Source of the DNA: Pontibacillus salipaludis
GTDB taxonomy: Bacteria > Bacillota > Bacilli > Bacillales > BH030062
Assembly (NCBI RefSeq): GCF_014642405.1
Contig: NZ_BMIN01000018.1
Span: 26,970 to 90,969, forward strand
Direction: 5' to 3'
Length of the DNA stretch: 64,000 nucleotides
In this document: in pieces, positions 35,071 to 43,652 of the stretch
Numbering within the stretch: the stretch's first letter is position 1
Layout: each line of letters opens with the position of its first letter
Translations under genes and position numbers: made by a program
Notes under the pieces: model-generated
Told to the model about the DNA's origin: nothing
Database searches by the model: none
What the model saw: the letters and a program-made list of their open reading frames with translations, nothing else

Positions 35071-35718
35071 ATGGTAGTGGGTCCGTTTGTCATTTCGTTT
35101 TACCTTTTTGCACTCACGATTTCTCTTGTAAGTGGTGTCCTTTTATTCATGATGACTAGCCCATTTTCTAAATCAGAGACACGCAAAGCTCTTAGTGGGA
35201 TTAGCGATCTTTTCGTATGGTTACTAATCTTCATATGGGTTGGAAAAGTCCTTTTAAAATGGGAAGCATTTTGGAAAGACCCTATTTCTATACTTATATA
35301 TCCTAGCAATCATCAAGCGTTATATATTGGATTATTGTTAACCCTATTCTTGAGTTTATGGAGATACGGTTACCGTAAAGGGGCACAGGTGATTGGTAAA
35401 TCTTTTGTGCTGATCGTGAATTATGCTTTGTTTGTCTATTCCTTTATGGCAATTATATGGACGTCTTCTGGAATGGTTTATTTAGGAGAATTGGTATTAG
35501 CAGGAGTGCTTGTTATTTGGCAGGTGGTTTCGCTTACTGCAGGATCTCCTCAAAGTTGGTGGTATGGAATGTTTGGAGCGATTATTGCAGGGAAGTTTAT
35601 GTTGACTTTAATCTTAGGTGAAACGTTTCTCTTCCATTACAAAGTAGATCTATGGGTTTGGATTTTTATGAGTATTATTTTTGTTTCATTACTTTATATA
35701 AAGAAGGTGAGAACATGA
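35071..35718 (+). CDS. Polytopic membrane protein, unknown, head of a thiol-redox operon
   Basis: The 215-residue protein has about seven hydrophobic segments and few charged residues. The ATG at 35071 is preferred; the ATG at 35059 abuts GAAGGAGG. The stop overlaps the ccdA-like start (ATGA), so it is coupled to a CcdA/TlpA thiol-disulfide pair, and a related membrane role such as channelling reductant is inference. I recognise no specific family. Confidence 0.65.
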   Translation: MVVGPFVISFYLFALTISLVSGVLLFMMTSPFSKSETRKALSGISDLFVWLLIFIWVGKVLLKWEAFWKDPISILIYPSNHQALYIGLLLTLFLSLWRYGYRKGAQVIGKSFVLIVNYALFVYSFMAIIWTSSGMVYLGELVLAGVLVIWQVVSLTAGSPQSWWYGMFGAIIAGKFMLTLILGETFLFHYKVDLWVWIFMSIIFVSLLYIKKVRT

Positions 35719-36461
35719 CGGCTTCTGTATCAGAACTTACGGTTTGGCTAGCCTTTGCGGCAGGAGTGCTCTCTTTCTTGTCGCCGTGTACGCTACCATT
35801 ATTTCCGGCTTATTTGTCATATATTACAGGGGTTAGTGTGAAAGAATTGAAGGATTCTTCTTCGCTTGCTGTAAGGAAGACCTTACTTCTTCATTCCTTA
35901 TTCTTTTTGCTAGGTGTTTCGTTAATTTTCATGGGGCTTGGCATTGGAGTTTCGTTGTTAGGCCAATGGATCCAAGGGTTGTTAACTGGAAGTTCAGGCC
36001 TTTTGTTACAACGGTTAGCTGGGATATTCATTATTTTAATGGGGTTTTTGATTACAGGGTGGATAAGGATCCCTTTATTTATGAATGAGAAGAGATTGCA
36101 AATTGCTAAAAAGCCTGCAGGTTACTTAGGTACTGTATTTGTAGGGGTTGGATTTGCGGCTGGATGGACACCTTGTATAGGACCGATTTTCGCCTCTATA
36201 TTAGTTGTGGCTGGATCAGAGCCGACACAGGGGGCTCTGTATACGTTTATGTACGTAATCGGATTTTCCGTTCCGTTTCTTGTGCTGTCTTTCTTTCTTG
36301 GTTCAACAAGATGGCTCGTCAAATACAGTGAGCGTTTAATGAAGATTGGCGGCAGTGTGATGATTGGTATGGGTGCTTTGTTGTTCTCTGGTAAAATGGC
36401 GAGTCTCTCAAACTACTTGTTACAACTCTTAGATGGAACTTGGTTTTCAAACTTAGGTTAG
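35715..36461 (+). CDS. ccdA: CcdA/DsbD-like thiol-disulfide transmembrane carrier
   Basis: The 248-residue protein has six transmembrane segments. The redox cysteines sit in FLSPCTLPLFPAYLSYITG in the first helix and GWTPCIGPIFASIL in the fourth. It moves reducing equivalents from cytosolic thioredoxin across the membrane to extracytoplasmic thioredoxin-like proteins, as in cytochrome c maturation. The gene overlaps its upstream neighbour and is 10 bp before a TlpA/ResA-like gene, its likely partner. Confidence 0.92.
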   Translation: MTASVSELTVWLAFAAGVLSFLSPCTLPLFPAYLSYITGVSVKELKDSSSLAVRKTLLLHSLFFLLGVSLIFMGLGIGVSLLGQWIQGLLTGSSGLLLQRLAGIFIILMGFLITGWIRIPLFMNEKRLQIAKKPAGYLGTVFVGVGFAAGWTPCIGPIFASILVVAGSEPTQGALYTFMYVIGFSVPFLVLSFFLGSTRWLVKYSERLMKIGGSVMIGMGALLFSGKMASLSNYLLQLLDGTWFSNLG

Positions 36462-36471
36462 GAGTGAGCGT

Positions 36472-37044
36472 ATGAATATAAAGCGCATAATAATCGTTAC
36501 GATCGTTGTAGGAATGTTTGGTTGGGCTATTTATGACTTTACAAGTAAGGAACAGTCGACGGTTTCAAAAGATGAAGGTCAACGTACAGAAATGCAAGGA
36601 GAATCTGTAGAACATGTAGAGGAAGGATTAGAAGTTGGTCAACAAGCTCCTGATTTTGAAGTGGAAACATTGCAAGGAGAGAAGACATCCTTGTCGAACT
36701 ATAAGGGGGAGCGGGTAATGCTAAATTTCTGGGCTACATGGTGCCCGCCGTGTAGAGCTGAAATGCCGGATATGCAGAAGTTTCATGAAAATAAAGAAAT
36801 TACGATCCTTGCTGTTAACTTAACGGGAACAGAAGCAAAAGTGGACGATGTTAATGCCTTTAAAGATGAATATGAATTAAGTTTTCCTATTCTATTAGAC
36901 AGAGAAAATGATATTTCTACTTTGTATCAAATCAGACCCATACCGACTACCTATATGATCGATTCAAAAGGAATTATTCGCCACAAGGCGTTAGGGGCTA
37001 TGAATTATGAGAGAATGGTACAGCAATTCGAGAGCATGAACTAA
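36472..37044 (+). CDS. Membrane-anchored TlpA/ResA-like thioredoxin
   Basis: The 190-residue protein has an uncleaved N-terminal anchor (about 4-22), a charged linker, then a thioredoxin domain with active site WCPPC (Cys91 and Cys94), NFWATW before it, and the cis-proline loop PIPTTYMID. It reduces disulfides outside the membrane, for example in apocytochrome c or other thiol proteins, fed by the CcdA-like carrier just upstream. Confidence 0.92.
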   Translation: MNIKRIIIVTIVVGMFGWAIYDFTSKEQSTVSKDEGQRTEMQGESVEHVEEGLEVGQQAPDFEVETLQGEKTSLSNYKGERVMLNFWATWCPPCRAEMPDMQKFHENKEITILAVNLTGTEAKVDDVNAFKDEYELSFPILLDRENDISTLYQIRPIPTTYMIDSKGIIRHKALGAMNYERMVQQFESMN

Positions 37045-37081
37045 AGAATCCCGTGATATATACGATGAAGTGGTGATGAAT

Positions 37082-37765
37082 ATGAAACAGACGATTTTAA
37101 TAGTAGAAGACGATAAAATGATCCGACAACTGGTGGCGCTCTATTTACATAAGGAAGGCTATGAAACTGTTGAAGCCTCTGATGGAGAAGAGGCTAAACA
37201 AGTTTTCTTAACGCATCATCCTTGCTTGGTCATCTTAGATTTAATGCTTCCAGGGGTAAGTGGAGAAGAAATTTGTGAATGGATTCGTGATCAAGAGAGA
37301 AATGAAGTATCGATTGTAATGCTTTCGGCTAAAGCGAAAACAAGCGATAAGATCACAGGCCTTCGTATGGGGGCAGATGATTATATCACGAAGCCCTTTG
37401 ATCCGGATGAGTTAGTTGCTCATGTTGAAGCGGTTCTTCGTCGGACGGGTCAATTTTGCCATAAGGTCGTTTATGATGGGCTGTGTATTAAGCCTCGAAA
37501 GGGCGAAGTGCTCTTGTATGAGAAAGGTATAAGTCTTACTAAATACGAATTTAATTTACTTTATTATTTTATGGTTAATCCCAATATGGTGTTAACAAGG
37601 GATCAGCTCTTACAGAATCTTTATCCTCTAGCAGAGCAGAACGTTTTAGATCGCACGATAGATGCTCATATTAAGAAGCTGCGGGAGAAAATTGAAACAG
37701 ACCCAACAGATCCTAAGCGGATTCAAACTGTGCGGGGAATGGGGTATAAATTTGTCACAGGGTAA
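37082..37765 (+). CDS. OmpR/PhoB-family response regulator
   Basis: The 227-residue protein has a receiver domain with acidic pocket VEDD, phosphoacceptor Asp53 (ILDLMLPG), and K in ITKPFDPDEL, and a winged-helix DNA-binding domain ending TVRGMGYKF. ATG at 37082 after GGTGATG. It overlaps the kinase gene by 14 bp and lies 37 bp after the thioredoxin gene, so it probably controls or responds to thiol or copper stress along with that operon; this is inference. Confidence 0.92.
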   Translation: MKQTILIVEDDKMIRQLVALYLHKEGYETVEASDGEEAKQVFLTHHPCLVILDLMLPGVSGEEICEWIRDQERNEVSIVMLSAKAKTSDKITGLRMGADDYITKPFDPDELVAHVEAVLRRTGQFCHKVVYDGLCIKPRKGEVLLYEKGISLTKYEFNLLYYFMVNPNMVLTRDQLLQNLYPLAEQNVLDRTIDAHIKKLREKIETDPTDPKRIQTVRGMGYKFVTG

Positions 37766-38846
37766 ATGGATTTTATCTCGCTTACAAAAAGGTTTCCTCC
37801 TGCGTATGACTATCTTAAATGTAATCATTATTACGGTTTTTGTAGGGGTGAGTGGTTGGTCTATTTATAATACTGCCTGTTTTCTTGTTGCTAATATGGA
37901 GACCGGTGCTGTTCGTCAGTCGCAATTTAGACAAACCCTATTTCACTATCTATTGATCTTTAGTTTGTGTGCCATTACTCTAGGCAGCCTTTTAAATTAT
38001 GTGTTCACCAGAAAATTGCTTCAACCTATAAGAGATTTAATTGAAACGACGAAAGTCCTGAAAGAGGGGAAGTACCCTAAACCCGTTTCATATGGTAACC
38101 GCCATGAATTGGACGAATTTATAGGTCATTACAATGAGCTGGTCAATCAATTAGAAGAGAATGAACGAGAGAGAAAGAAAATTGTCACAGACCTCTCCCA
38201 TGAACTTCGTACTCCTTTATCGAATATAAGTGGGTATTTAAATGCTCTTAAATCCGGTGTGTTAGAAGGTAACCAAGAATTATATGAAAGTCTATATGAA
38301 GAGTCAAATCGCCTTACCAATATGGTCCAACAGTTGGATCAATTGAAGGAGTGGGATCACGTATCCCATCAACGCCTGGCTAAGGCGGAGAGAGTAAATA
38401 TTGAAACCGTGATCCGATCTTGTATCTCGATTTTTCAAAGAACAATGGAGCAACGTGGGGTAGAGTGTGCTGTGGAGGTGGAAGCTCAAGAGCTGTATAT
38501 AGATCAAGAAGGTATCCAGCAAGTTCTTAATAACCTGTTAGATAACGCACTACGATATTACGCGGGAGGAGCGCCTCTCTTAGTAAAGGGGAAGATGAAT
38601 CAAGATACCTATCAAGTATCAATTAAGGGACCTGGAACGGGGATAGCAGAAGAGGATCGGGAGAAAATTTTTGAGCGGTTCTATCGCGCAGATCCTTCAA
38701 GAAGCAGGGAAACTGGTGGCACAGGTCTTGGTCTTGCCATTGCAAGAGAGATAGTAGAACGTCATGGAGGTCAAATCGGAGTTGAATCAGAAGGAAGTGA
38801 ACATACTTTTTGGTTTGATTTACCTATAAAAGGAGCACTGGAATAA
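37752..38846 (+). CDS. Sensor histidine kinase with an atypical G1 box
   Basis: About 364 residues: transmembrane helices at about 20-40 and 62-84, a HAMP-like linker, HisKA with phosphoacceptor His150 (SHELRTPLSN), and HATPase_c with N box (NNLLDNALRY) and G2 box GGTGLGLAI. The G1 box reads GPGTGI (293-298) where DxGxGI is expected: the adenine-binding Asp is Gly. The extracytoplasmic loop is only about 20 residues, which suggests intramembrane sensing. TTG at 37752 within the end of the response regulator is the likely start. Confidence 0.82.
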   Translation: MSQGKWILSRLQKGFLLRMTILNVIIITVFVGVSGWSIYNTACFLVANMETGAVRQSQFRQTLFHYLLIFSLCAITLGSLLNYVFTRKLLQPIRDLIETTKVLKEGKYPKPVSYGNRHELDEFIGHYNELVNQLEENERERKKIVTDLSHELRTPLSNISGYLNALKSGVLEGNQELYESLYEESNRLTNMVQQLDQLKEWDHVSHQRLAKAERVNIETVIRSCISIFQRTMEQRGVECAVEVEAQELYIDQEGIQQVLNNLLDNALRYYAGGAPLLVKGKMNQDTYQVSIKGPGTGIAEEDREKIFERFYRADPSRSRETGGTGLGLAIAREIVERHGGQIGVESEGSEHTFWFDLPIKGALE

Positions 38847-38867
38847 TCCAGTGCTCCTTTTAATTTT
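38829..38867 (+). terminator. Terminator overlapping the kinase stop codon
   Basis: AAAGGAGCACTGG / CCAGTGCTCCTTT with the TAA stop in its loop region, followed by TAATTTT. Confidence 0.85.
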
Positions 38868-38986
38868 GGCTCTGTTAATGCTTAGTGTTGATTTTGTTCC
38901 ATATAAGCCCCCTTATGTGGAATACTTGGATCTTGGATCTGTATTGCGATAGATAGAGACGTTCCCGTCAGCTTGAATAGAGCGTA

Positions 38987-39144
38987 AGGTGGGCCTGGAA
39001 ATCAATCGCTTTCCGCGGCCCCACACGACGTGACAGTCTTAGTCGAACTTCCTCTATCTTTAAAAGCCTCCTCGGGAAAACCACCCTGCGGGGTCTCGTC
39101 TACCTCTTTCTCCCGCAGGAGTCTCGCAATTTCCAGGCCCACCT
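38987..39144 (+). repeat. GC-rich long-hairpin repeat, copy B
   Basis: Perfect terminal arms AGGTGGGCCTGGAAAT / ATTTCCAGGCCCACCT enclose the family markers CGCTTTCC and CTCCCGCAGGAGTCTCGCA. The interior is more diverged than in the other copies. Same orientation as copy A. Together with copy C it fills the gap from 38868 to 39506, where I see no gene. Confidence 0.85.
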
Positions 39145-39237
39145 CTGCCAAATGAGGAGAGACGGAAACACGCAAAATTTGTGAGGTAGGGGGGAGAGCA
39201 ACTTAAATAAATGGGTCCGTTCACCTAATTAGCGTCA

Positions 39238-39363
39238 GGGCAGGCTTGGGGACTGCGAGACTCCCGCGGGGTAAGGAGCCTAGGGGAGACCCCGGAAAGC
39301 GCGTAGCGATTGAGGAGGCTTCCCAGCTCCCCGCAGGAAAGCGAGTTGTACCCAAGCCTGCCC
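39238..39363 (-). repeat. GC-rich long-hairpin repeat, copy C (inverted relative to B)
   Basis: Perfect terminal arms GGGCAGGCTTGGG / CCCAAGCCTGCCC surround the reverse complement of the family core (GCGAGACTCCCGCGGGGTAA and GCTCCCCGCAGGAAAGCGAG). It sits 94 bp from copy B in opposite orientation. Confidence 0.88.
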
Positions 39364-39506
39364 AACTTCTCTTCTGATAACGGACCTCCCCTAACCAAGT
39401 ATCTCAGCTACGATCTTTCACCAATCCAGCCCTATTCTTGAATAAGGTTGTTGTAAAGAATAACAACAGCAAACTTTAACAGAGCCTTAATTTGAAGGTT
39501 TGAATA

Positions 39507-39530
39507 ACTTGATCAAACGTTTGATCAAGT
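39507..39530. repeat. Palindrome TTGATCAAACGTTTGATCAA, copy 4 of 5 (24-bp perfect)
   Basis: The core extends to ACTTGATC...GATCAAGT. It lies 26 bp downstream of the aspA stop and might end that transcript, but no T run follows on the minus strand. Confidence 0.8.
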
Positions 39531-39555
39531 ATTATTTAAAGTGTTTTCATCAAGC

Positions 39556-40983
39556 TTATACCGTCATTTTCTCTTTCACATGCGCCCCGGCAATACCAGG
39601 GTAGGTCATTTCATACGTATCTAATATGACTTCAAGGTCTTCGGGGCTTAAGATATTGTATTCCATACATAGTTCACGGATGCTTTTATTCGTTTTAATC
39701 CCTTCTTGCGCAATTTTAGCTGATTGTTCATATCCAATGTGAGGACTTAGCGCTGTTACGACACCTAAACTACTCTCCACGTGATCTTTCAGCGCTGCTT
39801 CGTTCGCTTTTACATCTTTAAGGCAGAAATCGGTGAAGACTTGAAACCCATTTTTCATGATGGTCATGGATTCAAGTAGGTTAAAGATGAGCACAGGTTC
39901 CATCACATTCAACTCTAACTGACCAGCTTCACTCGCCATACTGATGGTTTGATCGTTACCAATGACTTGAAAGGCGATTTGATTGATGACTTCTGGCATG
40001 ACAGGGTTCACTTTCCCAGGCATAATCGATGAGCCAGGTTGTCGTGCTGGTAACAGAATTTCGCTGAGTCCATTCTTCGGTCCTGAAGCCATGAGCCTAA
40101 GGTCATTAGCGATTTTAGACATGTTAGTCATCGTGTTCTTTAAGGCTGACGAAATCTCTGTGTAGGCATCTGTATTCTGAGTCGCATCCACCAGGTTTTC
40201 GGCCGGTTGTAGAGGTAATCCGCTAGTAGAGGATAAATGCTCCACTACTAGTTTGGTGTAGGTGGGATCCGCGTTTAACCCTGTCCCAACAGCAGTGGCC
40301 CCCATATTTACTTCATATAAATTCTCTTTTGTGCGCTCGATCCGCTTGATGTCTCGCTTGATCATCCGATGATAGCTTTCGAATTCTTGGCCTAATCGAA
40401 TCGGGACTGCGTCTTGTAGGTGAGTCCGCCCTACTTTTACAATGTGATCAAATTCATCTGCTTTATTCTTGAACGTAGCCGCCATGTCCTTCATGACGTG
40501 TTCAAGCTGACTCATAACCTGTGATATGGACAGGTGCATGGTCGTTGGAAATACGTCGTTGGTTGATTGGGACATGTTCACATGATTGTTAGGATTAATC
40601 GTCGCGTAATCTCCTTTTTCACTCCCCATGATTTCTAATGCGCGATTGGCAATCACCTCATTCGCGTTCATGTTTAGTGAAGTACCGGCTCCTCCTTGAA
40701 TGGGATCGACTAGAAATTGGTCGTGTCGTTTGCCTTCTAGAAGTTCATCAGCAGACTGTATGATGGCGGCACTTATACCGCTTGGCAATTGTCCGATGTC
40801 TCGGTTGGCTAGTGCGGCAGCTTTTTTGACTGCAGCGATACTGTAGATTAAAGCTTCATTTAATTTGTAACCAGTGATCGGAAAGTTTTCTTGTGCTCGT
40901 AACGTTTGGATGCCGTAATAAGCTTGAGCGGGTATTTTTTTCTTGCCTAGAGAGTCTGATTCTGTTCGATAATGACGAGTCAT
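39556..40983 (-). CDS. aspA: Aspartate ammonia-lyase
   Basis: The 475-residue protein belongs to the fumarase/aspartase superfamily; the signature loop GSSIMPGKVNPVMPE carries the catalytic Ser, and GRTHLQDAVPIRLGQEF and NPNNHVNMSQSTNDVFPT are conserved substrate-site segments. The latter fit aspartase better than fumarase (inference from family knowledge). It converts aspartate to fumarate and ammonia. The gene is 39 bp downstream of a dicarboxylate/amino-acid symporter gene on the same strand, which supports aspartate use. Confidence 0.9.
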   Translation of the reverse strand: MTRHYRTESDSLGKKKIPAQAYYGIQTLRAQENFPITGYKLNEALIYSIAAVKKAAALANRDIGQLPSGISAAIIQSADELLEGKRHDQFLVDPIQGGAGTSLNMNANEVIANRALEIMGSEKGDYATINPNNHVNMSQSTNDVFPTTMHLSISQVMSQLEHVMKDMAATFKNKADEFDHIVKVGRTHLQDAVPIRLGQEFESYHRMIKRDIKRIERTKENLYEVNMGATAVGTGLNADPTYTKLVVEHLSSTSGLPLQPAENLVDATQNTDAYTEISSALKNTMTNMSKIANDLRLMASGPKNGLSEILLPARQPGSSIMPGKVNPVMPEVINQIAFQVIGNDQTISMASEAGQLELNVMEPVLIFNLLESMTIMKNGFQVFTDFCLKDVKANEAALKDHVESSLGVVTALSPHIGYEQSAKIAQEGIKTNKSIRELCMEYNILSPEDLEVILDTYEMTYPGIAGAHVKEKMTV

Positions 40984-41022
40984 ATAAACCGTTCCTTTCC
41001 CTGTGTAGTAATCCCATGAAGA

Positions 41023-42264
41023 TCAGCCATAGTTTACGGCTGCATAGTCTTCTTCTTCCTGCTCTTGTATGGATGGTGTATTTCTTTCTTTTGAACTAAC
41101 AACGACGGCTGCAGATGCATCACCTAGTACATTCACCGACGTTCTAATCATGTCTAATATACGGTCGATTCCTGCAAGTAAAGCAATCCCCTCAAGAGGT
41201 AGTCCAATGGAGGTCATGACCATGGATAGCATGATTAATCCAGCGCTAGGAACCCCAGCTGTGCCAATTGAGGCGAGTGTTGCTGTTAAGACGACGGTTA
41301 ACTGATCTACAAAGGTTAAATCCATACCAAAGTATTGAGCAACGAATAATACACAAACACCTTGATAGAGGGCGGTTCCATTCATATTAATCGTGGCACC
41401 GAGTGGAAGAACAAAGCTACTAATCTTTCTTGGAACTTTAAGCTGCTCCTCGGTATATTTAATCGTCATCGGTAAAGTTCCCGAGCTACTCGACGTACTG
41501 AAAGCGACCATTGCTACTGGCATGATGTTTTTAAAGAATGTAATAGGGCTCATCTTACCTAAATATTTAACAGATAAAGAGTAAACAACTAGTACATGAA
41601 CGAGTGAACCAACGAGTAAAGCAAGGATAACTTTCAATAAAGGCCATAATACGGCTAGTCCATATTCACCTACTGTTGGAGCAATGAGACCGAAAATTCC
41701 AATCGGAGCAAATCTCATAACGACACCTGTGATCTTGTACATCACTTCTGCTAGTTGTTCGAATAGCTGATAAAGAGGGCGGGCTTTCTCACCAACCATC
41801 GTAATACCAATTCCTAAAAAGATGGCGAAGAAGATGATTTGAAGCATATTGCCATCTGTTAAGGCTGCAATTGGATTGGTTGGAACAATATTCAGTAATG
41901 TATCTTTAATACCTGGGGTTTCTTGAGCTTCAACAGTCTGATTGCTCGATACGTCAATATCTACCCCTGTTCCAGGTGAGAAAAGGGTTCCGAAGAAGAG
42001 ACCAATTGAAATGGCAACCGCTGTTGTGACCATATAATACGATACGGTTTTAAAACTTAACTGCCCTAATTCCTTAAGGTTCCCGGTGCTGGCCACTCCA
42101 ACAACAAGGGATGAGAGTACAAGTGGAACAATAATAAATTGAATTAATCTTAAAAAAAGATCTCCTAAAGGCTGTACGATTTCAATATCAGGACCTACAA
42201 TAGCACCTAAGACAATCGCTAGAAAAAAAGCGATGAGTATCTGAATGACGAGATTGTTTTTCAT
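41023..42264 (-). CDS. Sodium/proton:dicarboxylate (glutamate/aspartate) symporter, GltP/GltT/DctA type
   Basis: About 413 residues with eight transmembrane segments and two hairpins. The family's serine-rich hairpin AFSTSSSSGTLP and the NMNGTALYQGV motif of helix 7 are both present, and GTAGVPSAGLIML marks the second hairpin. The ATG at 42264 has GGGAGGG eight bases upstream. It probably imports aspartate, glutamate or C4-dicarboxylates for the downstream aspartase. Divergent to glnK, with a cre-like site about 32 bp upstream. Confidence 0.92.
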   Translation of the reverse strand: MKNNLVIQILIAFFLAIVLGAIVGPDIEIVQPLGDLFLRLIQFIIVPLVLSSLVVGVASTGNLKELGQLSFKTVSYYMVTTAVAISIGLFFGTLFSPGTGVDIDVSSNQTVEAQETPGIKDTLLNIVPTNPIAALTDGNMLQIIFFAIFLGIGITMVGEKARPLYQLFEQLAEVMYKITGVVMRFAPIGIFGLIAPTVGEYGLAVLWPLLKVILALLVGSLVHVLVVYSLSVKYLGKMSPITFFKNIMPVAMVAFSTSSSSGTLPMTIKYTEEQLKVPRKISSFVLPLGATINMNGTALYQGVCVLFVAQYFGMDLTFVDQLTVVLTATLASIGTAGVPSAGLIMLSMVMTSIGLPLEGIALLAGIDRILDMIRTSVNVLGDASAAVVVSSKERNTPSIQEQEEEDYAAVNYG

Positions 42265-42295
42265 CCTAACCCTCCCTGAATGATTTAATGAATAA

Positions 42296-42309
42296 TGTAA
42301 GCGCATACC
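42296..42309. promoter_or_regulatory. cre-like site between the symporter and glnK
   Basis: TGTAAGCGCATACC fits the core of the CcpA cre consensus with two mismatches at the 3' side. It lies in the 124-bp divergent region and could repress the symporter-aspartase operon on glucose. Confidence 0.4.
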
Positions 42310-42388
42310 TACAAGCAAATACGAGAAACTACTAAAACCTACAAGAAGAATTCAGAAAATTCATCTTTGGATGATAGGAGGTAGGGGA

Positions 42389-43651
42389 ATGAATAAGAAG
42401 AAATTTGGCTTTCTGCTGCTGGTTGTGTTCATGGTGCCACTAGCAGGAGAGCTTAAGTTTTATCCAGTAGAAGGAAACTTTCGCGTTAGTTTTGGAACGC
42501 CGCTGTTTTTCTTCTTCTTGTTGTGGAGGAGAAGTCTGCATCAGTATACGCTGATTTTATCTGTATCCTTGTCGGTTGTTCTCTTAAGGGTTGGTCTAGA
42601 AGTTAGAGGAAATGAGATTGAGGCTGCGGAGGCTTTCATGCGTCACTTTCCGGTTTTCTTTTACTACCTTACATATGGATTGTTGTTTCAGTTCTTGAAC
42701 GTGCCTAAGTTTTATTCGAAACCATTTATTGTAGGGTTATGTGGTGTCGTGCTAGAAGTTATGGCGAGTATGTCAGAGATGGTAATTAGAAGCGGGTTAG
42801 CTGAACAAGCTGTAGGTTTTGACCTTTGGTTACTCCTAGAAATAGCGATTATTCGAAGCTTCTTTGTGTTAGGATTCTTTAATATTTTGTTGTATAGACA
42901 AGCAAAGGTTGAAGAAGAGCAACATAAGAAACAATCTGAACATATGATGATGGTGGTGTCAGGATTGTATGCAGAATCAATTCACTTAAAGAAATCTATG
43001 AACGACGCTGAAACAGTGACAAAAGAAAGCTATGATTTATATAGAAAGATACGGAATCTATCAGTCGAAGAAAGTGCTTCATCGCTACTTGGCATAGCAA
43101 GTCGAGTGCACGAAATTAAGAAAGACAACCAGCGAATCTATGCAGGGTTATCTCAAGTGATCACAAGAGAGAGTGAGGCCTCGTACTTACCTATAGAGAG
43201 AATTGGAGAGATCGTAAAAAAAGCAAATGAACAGTATGCTGAACTTCTAGGCAAACAGGTTGCGTTCAAGGTGACTTGTAAAGGAGATCATCCCGCTTAT
43301 CCTACATATGCGCTGCTTTCGATCCTCAATAATCTTATTTCAAACGCGGTTGAAGCAATAGGGGAAGAGGGATACATAGAATTAACGGTGAAGAACAAGG
43401 GCGATTTCGTTGACATTATAGTGACCGACAATGGGCGTGGGGTGCCTGACAAGATGAGGGATATCATCTTTAAACATGGGTATACGTCGAAATTCGATTC
43501 TTCAGGAGAAGCTTCTACAGGTATTGGACTGAGCTATGTCCAAGAGGTTGTAGAGGGGATGAATGGGAGCATCAACTTGTTGGATGAAGAGGGGAAGACG
43601 TCTTTCTTGATTCGCTTGCCACAAGAAAATTTGGTGGAAATGGGGCAATAG
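42389..43651 (+). CDS. glnK: GlnK-like sensor histidine kinase
   Basis: The 420-residue protein has about six transmembrane helices in the first 170 residues, a coiled-coil linker, a histidine phosphoacceptor motif in SRVHEIKKDNQRIYAGL, and a HATPase_c domain with NNLISNAVEAI, DNGRGVPD and STGIGLSYV. The domain order and the partner gene identify it as GlnK of the GlnK-GlnL pair, which in Bacillus subtilis responds to glutamine and activates glnT. The ATG at 42389 has AGGAGGT upstream. GlnL follows after one base. Confidence 0.85.
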   Translation: MNKKKFGFLLLVVFMVPLAGELKFYPVEGNFRVSFGTPLFFFFLLWRRSLHQYTLILSVSLSVVLLRVGLEVRGNEIEAAEAFMRHFPVFFYYLTYGLLFQFLNVPKFYSKPFIVGLCGVVLEVMASMSEMVIRSGLAEQAVGFDLWLLLEIAIIRSFFVLGFFNILLYRQAKVEEEQHKKQSEHMMMVVSGLYAESIHLKKSMNDAETVTKESYDLYRKIRNLSVEESASSLLGIASRVHEIKKDNQRIYAGLSQVITRESEASYLPIERIGEIVKKANEQYAELLGKQVAFKVTCKGDHPAYPTYALLSILNNLISNAVEAIGEEGYIELTVKNKGDFVDIIVTDNGRGVPDKMRDIIFKHGYTSKFDSSGEASTGIGLSYVQEVVEGMNGSINLLDEEGKTSFLIRLPQENLVEMGQ

Positions 43652-43652
43652 A

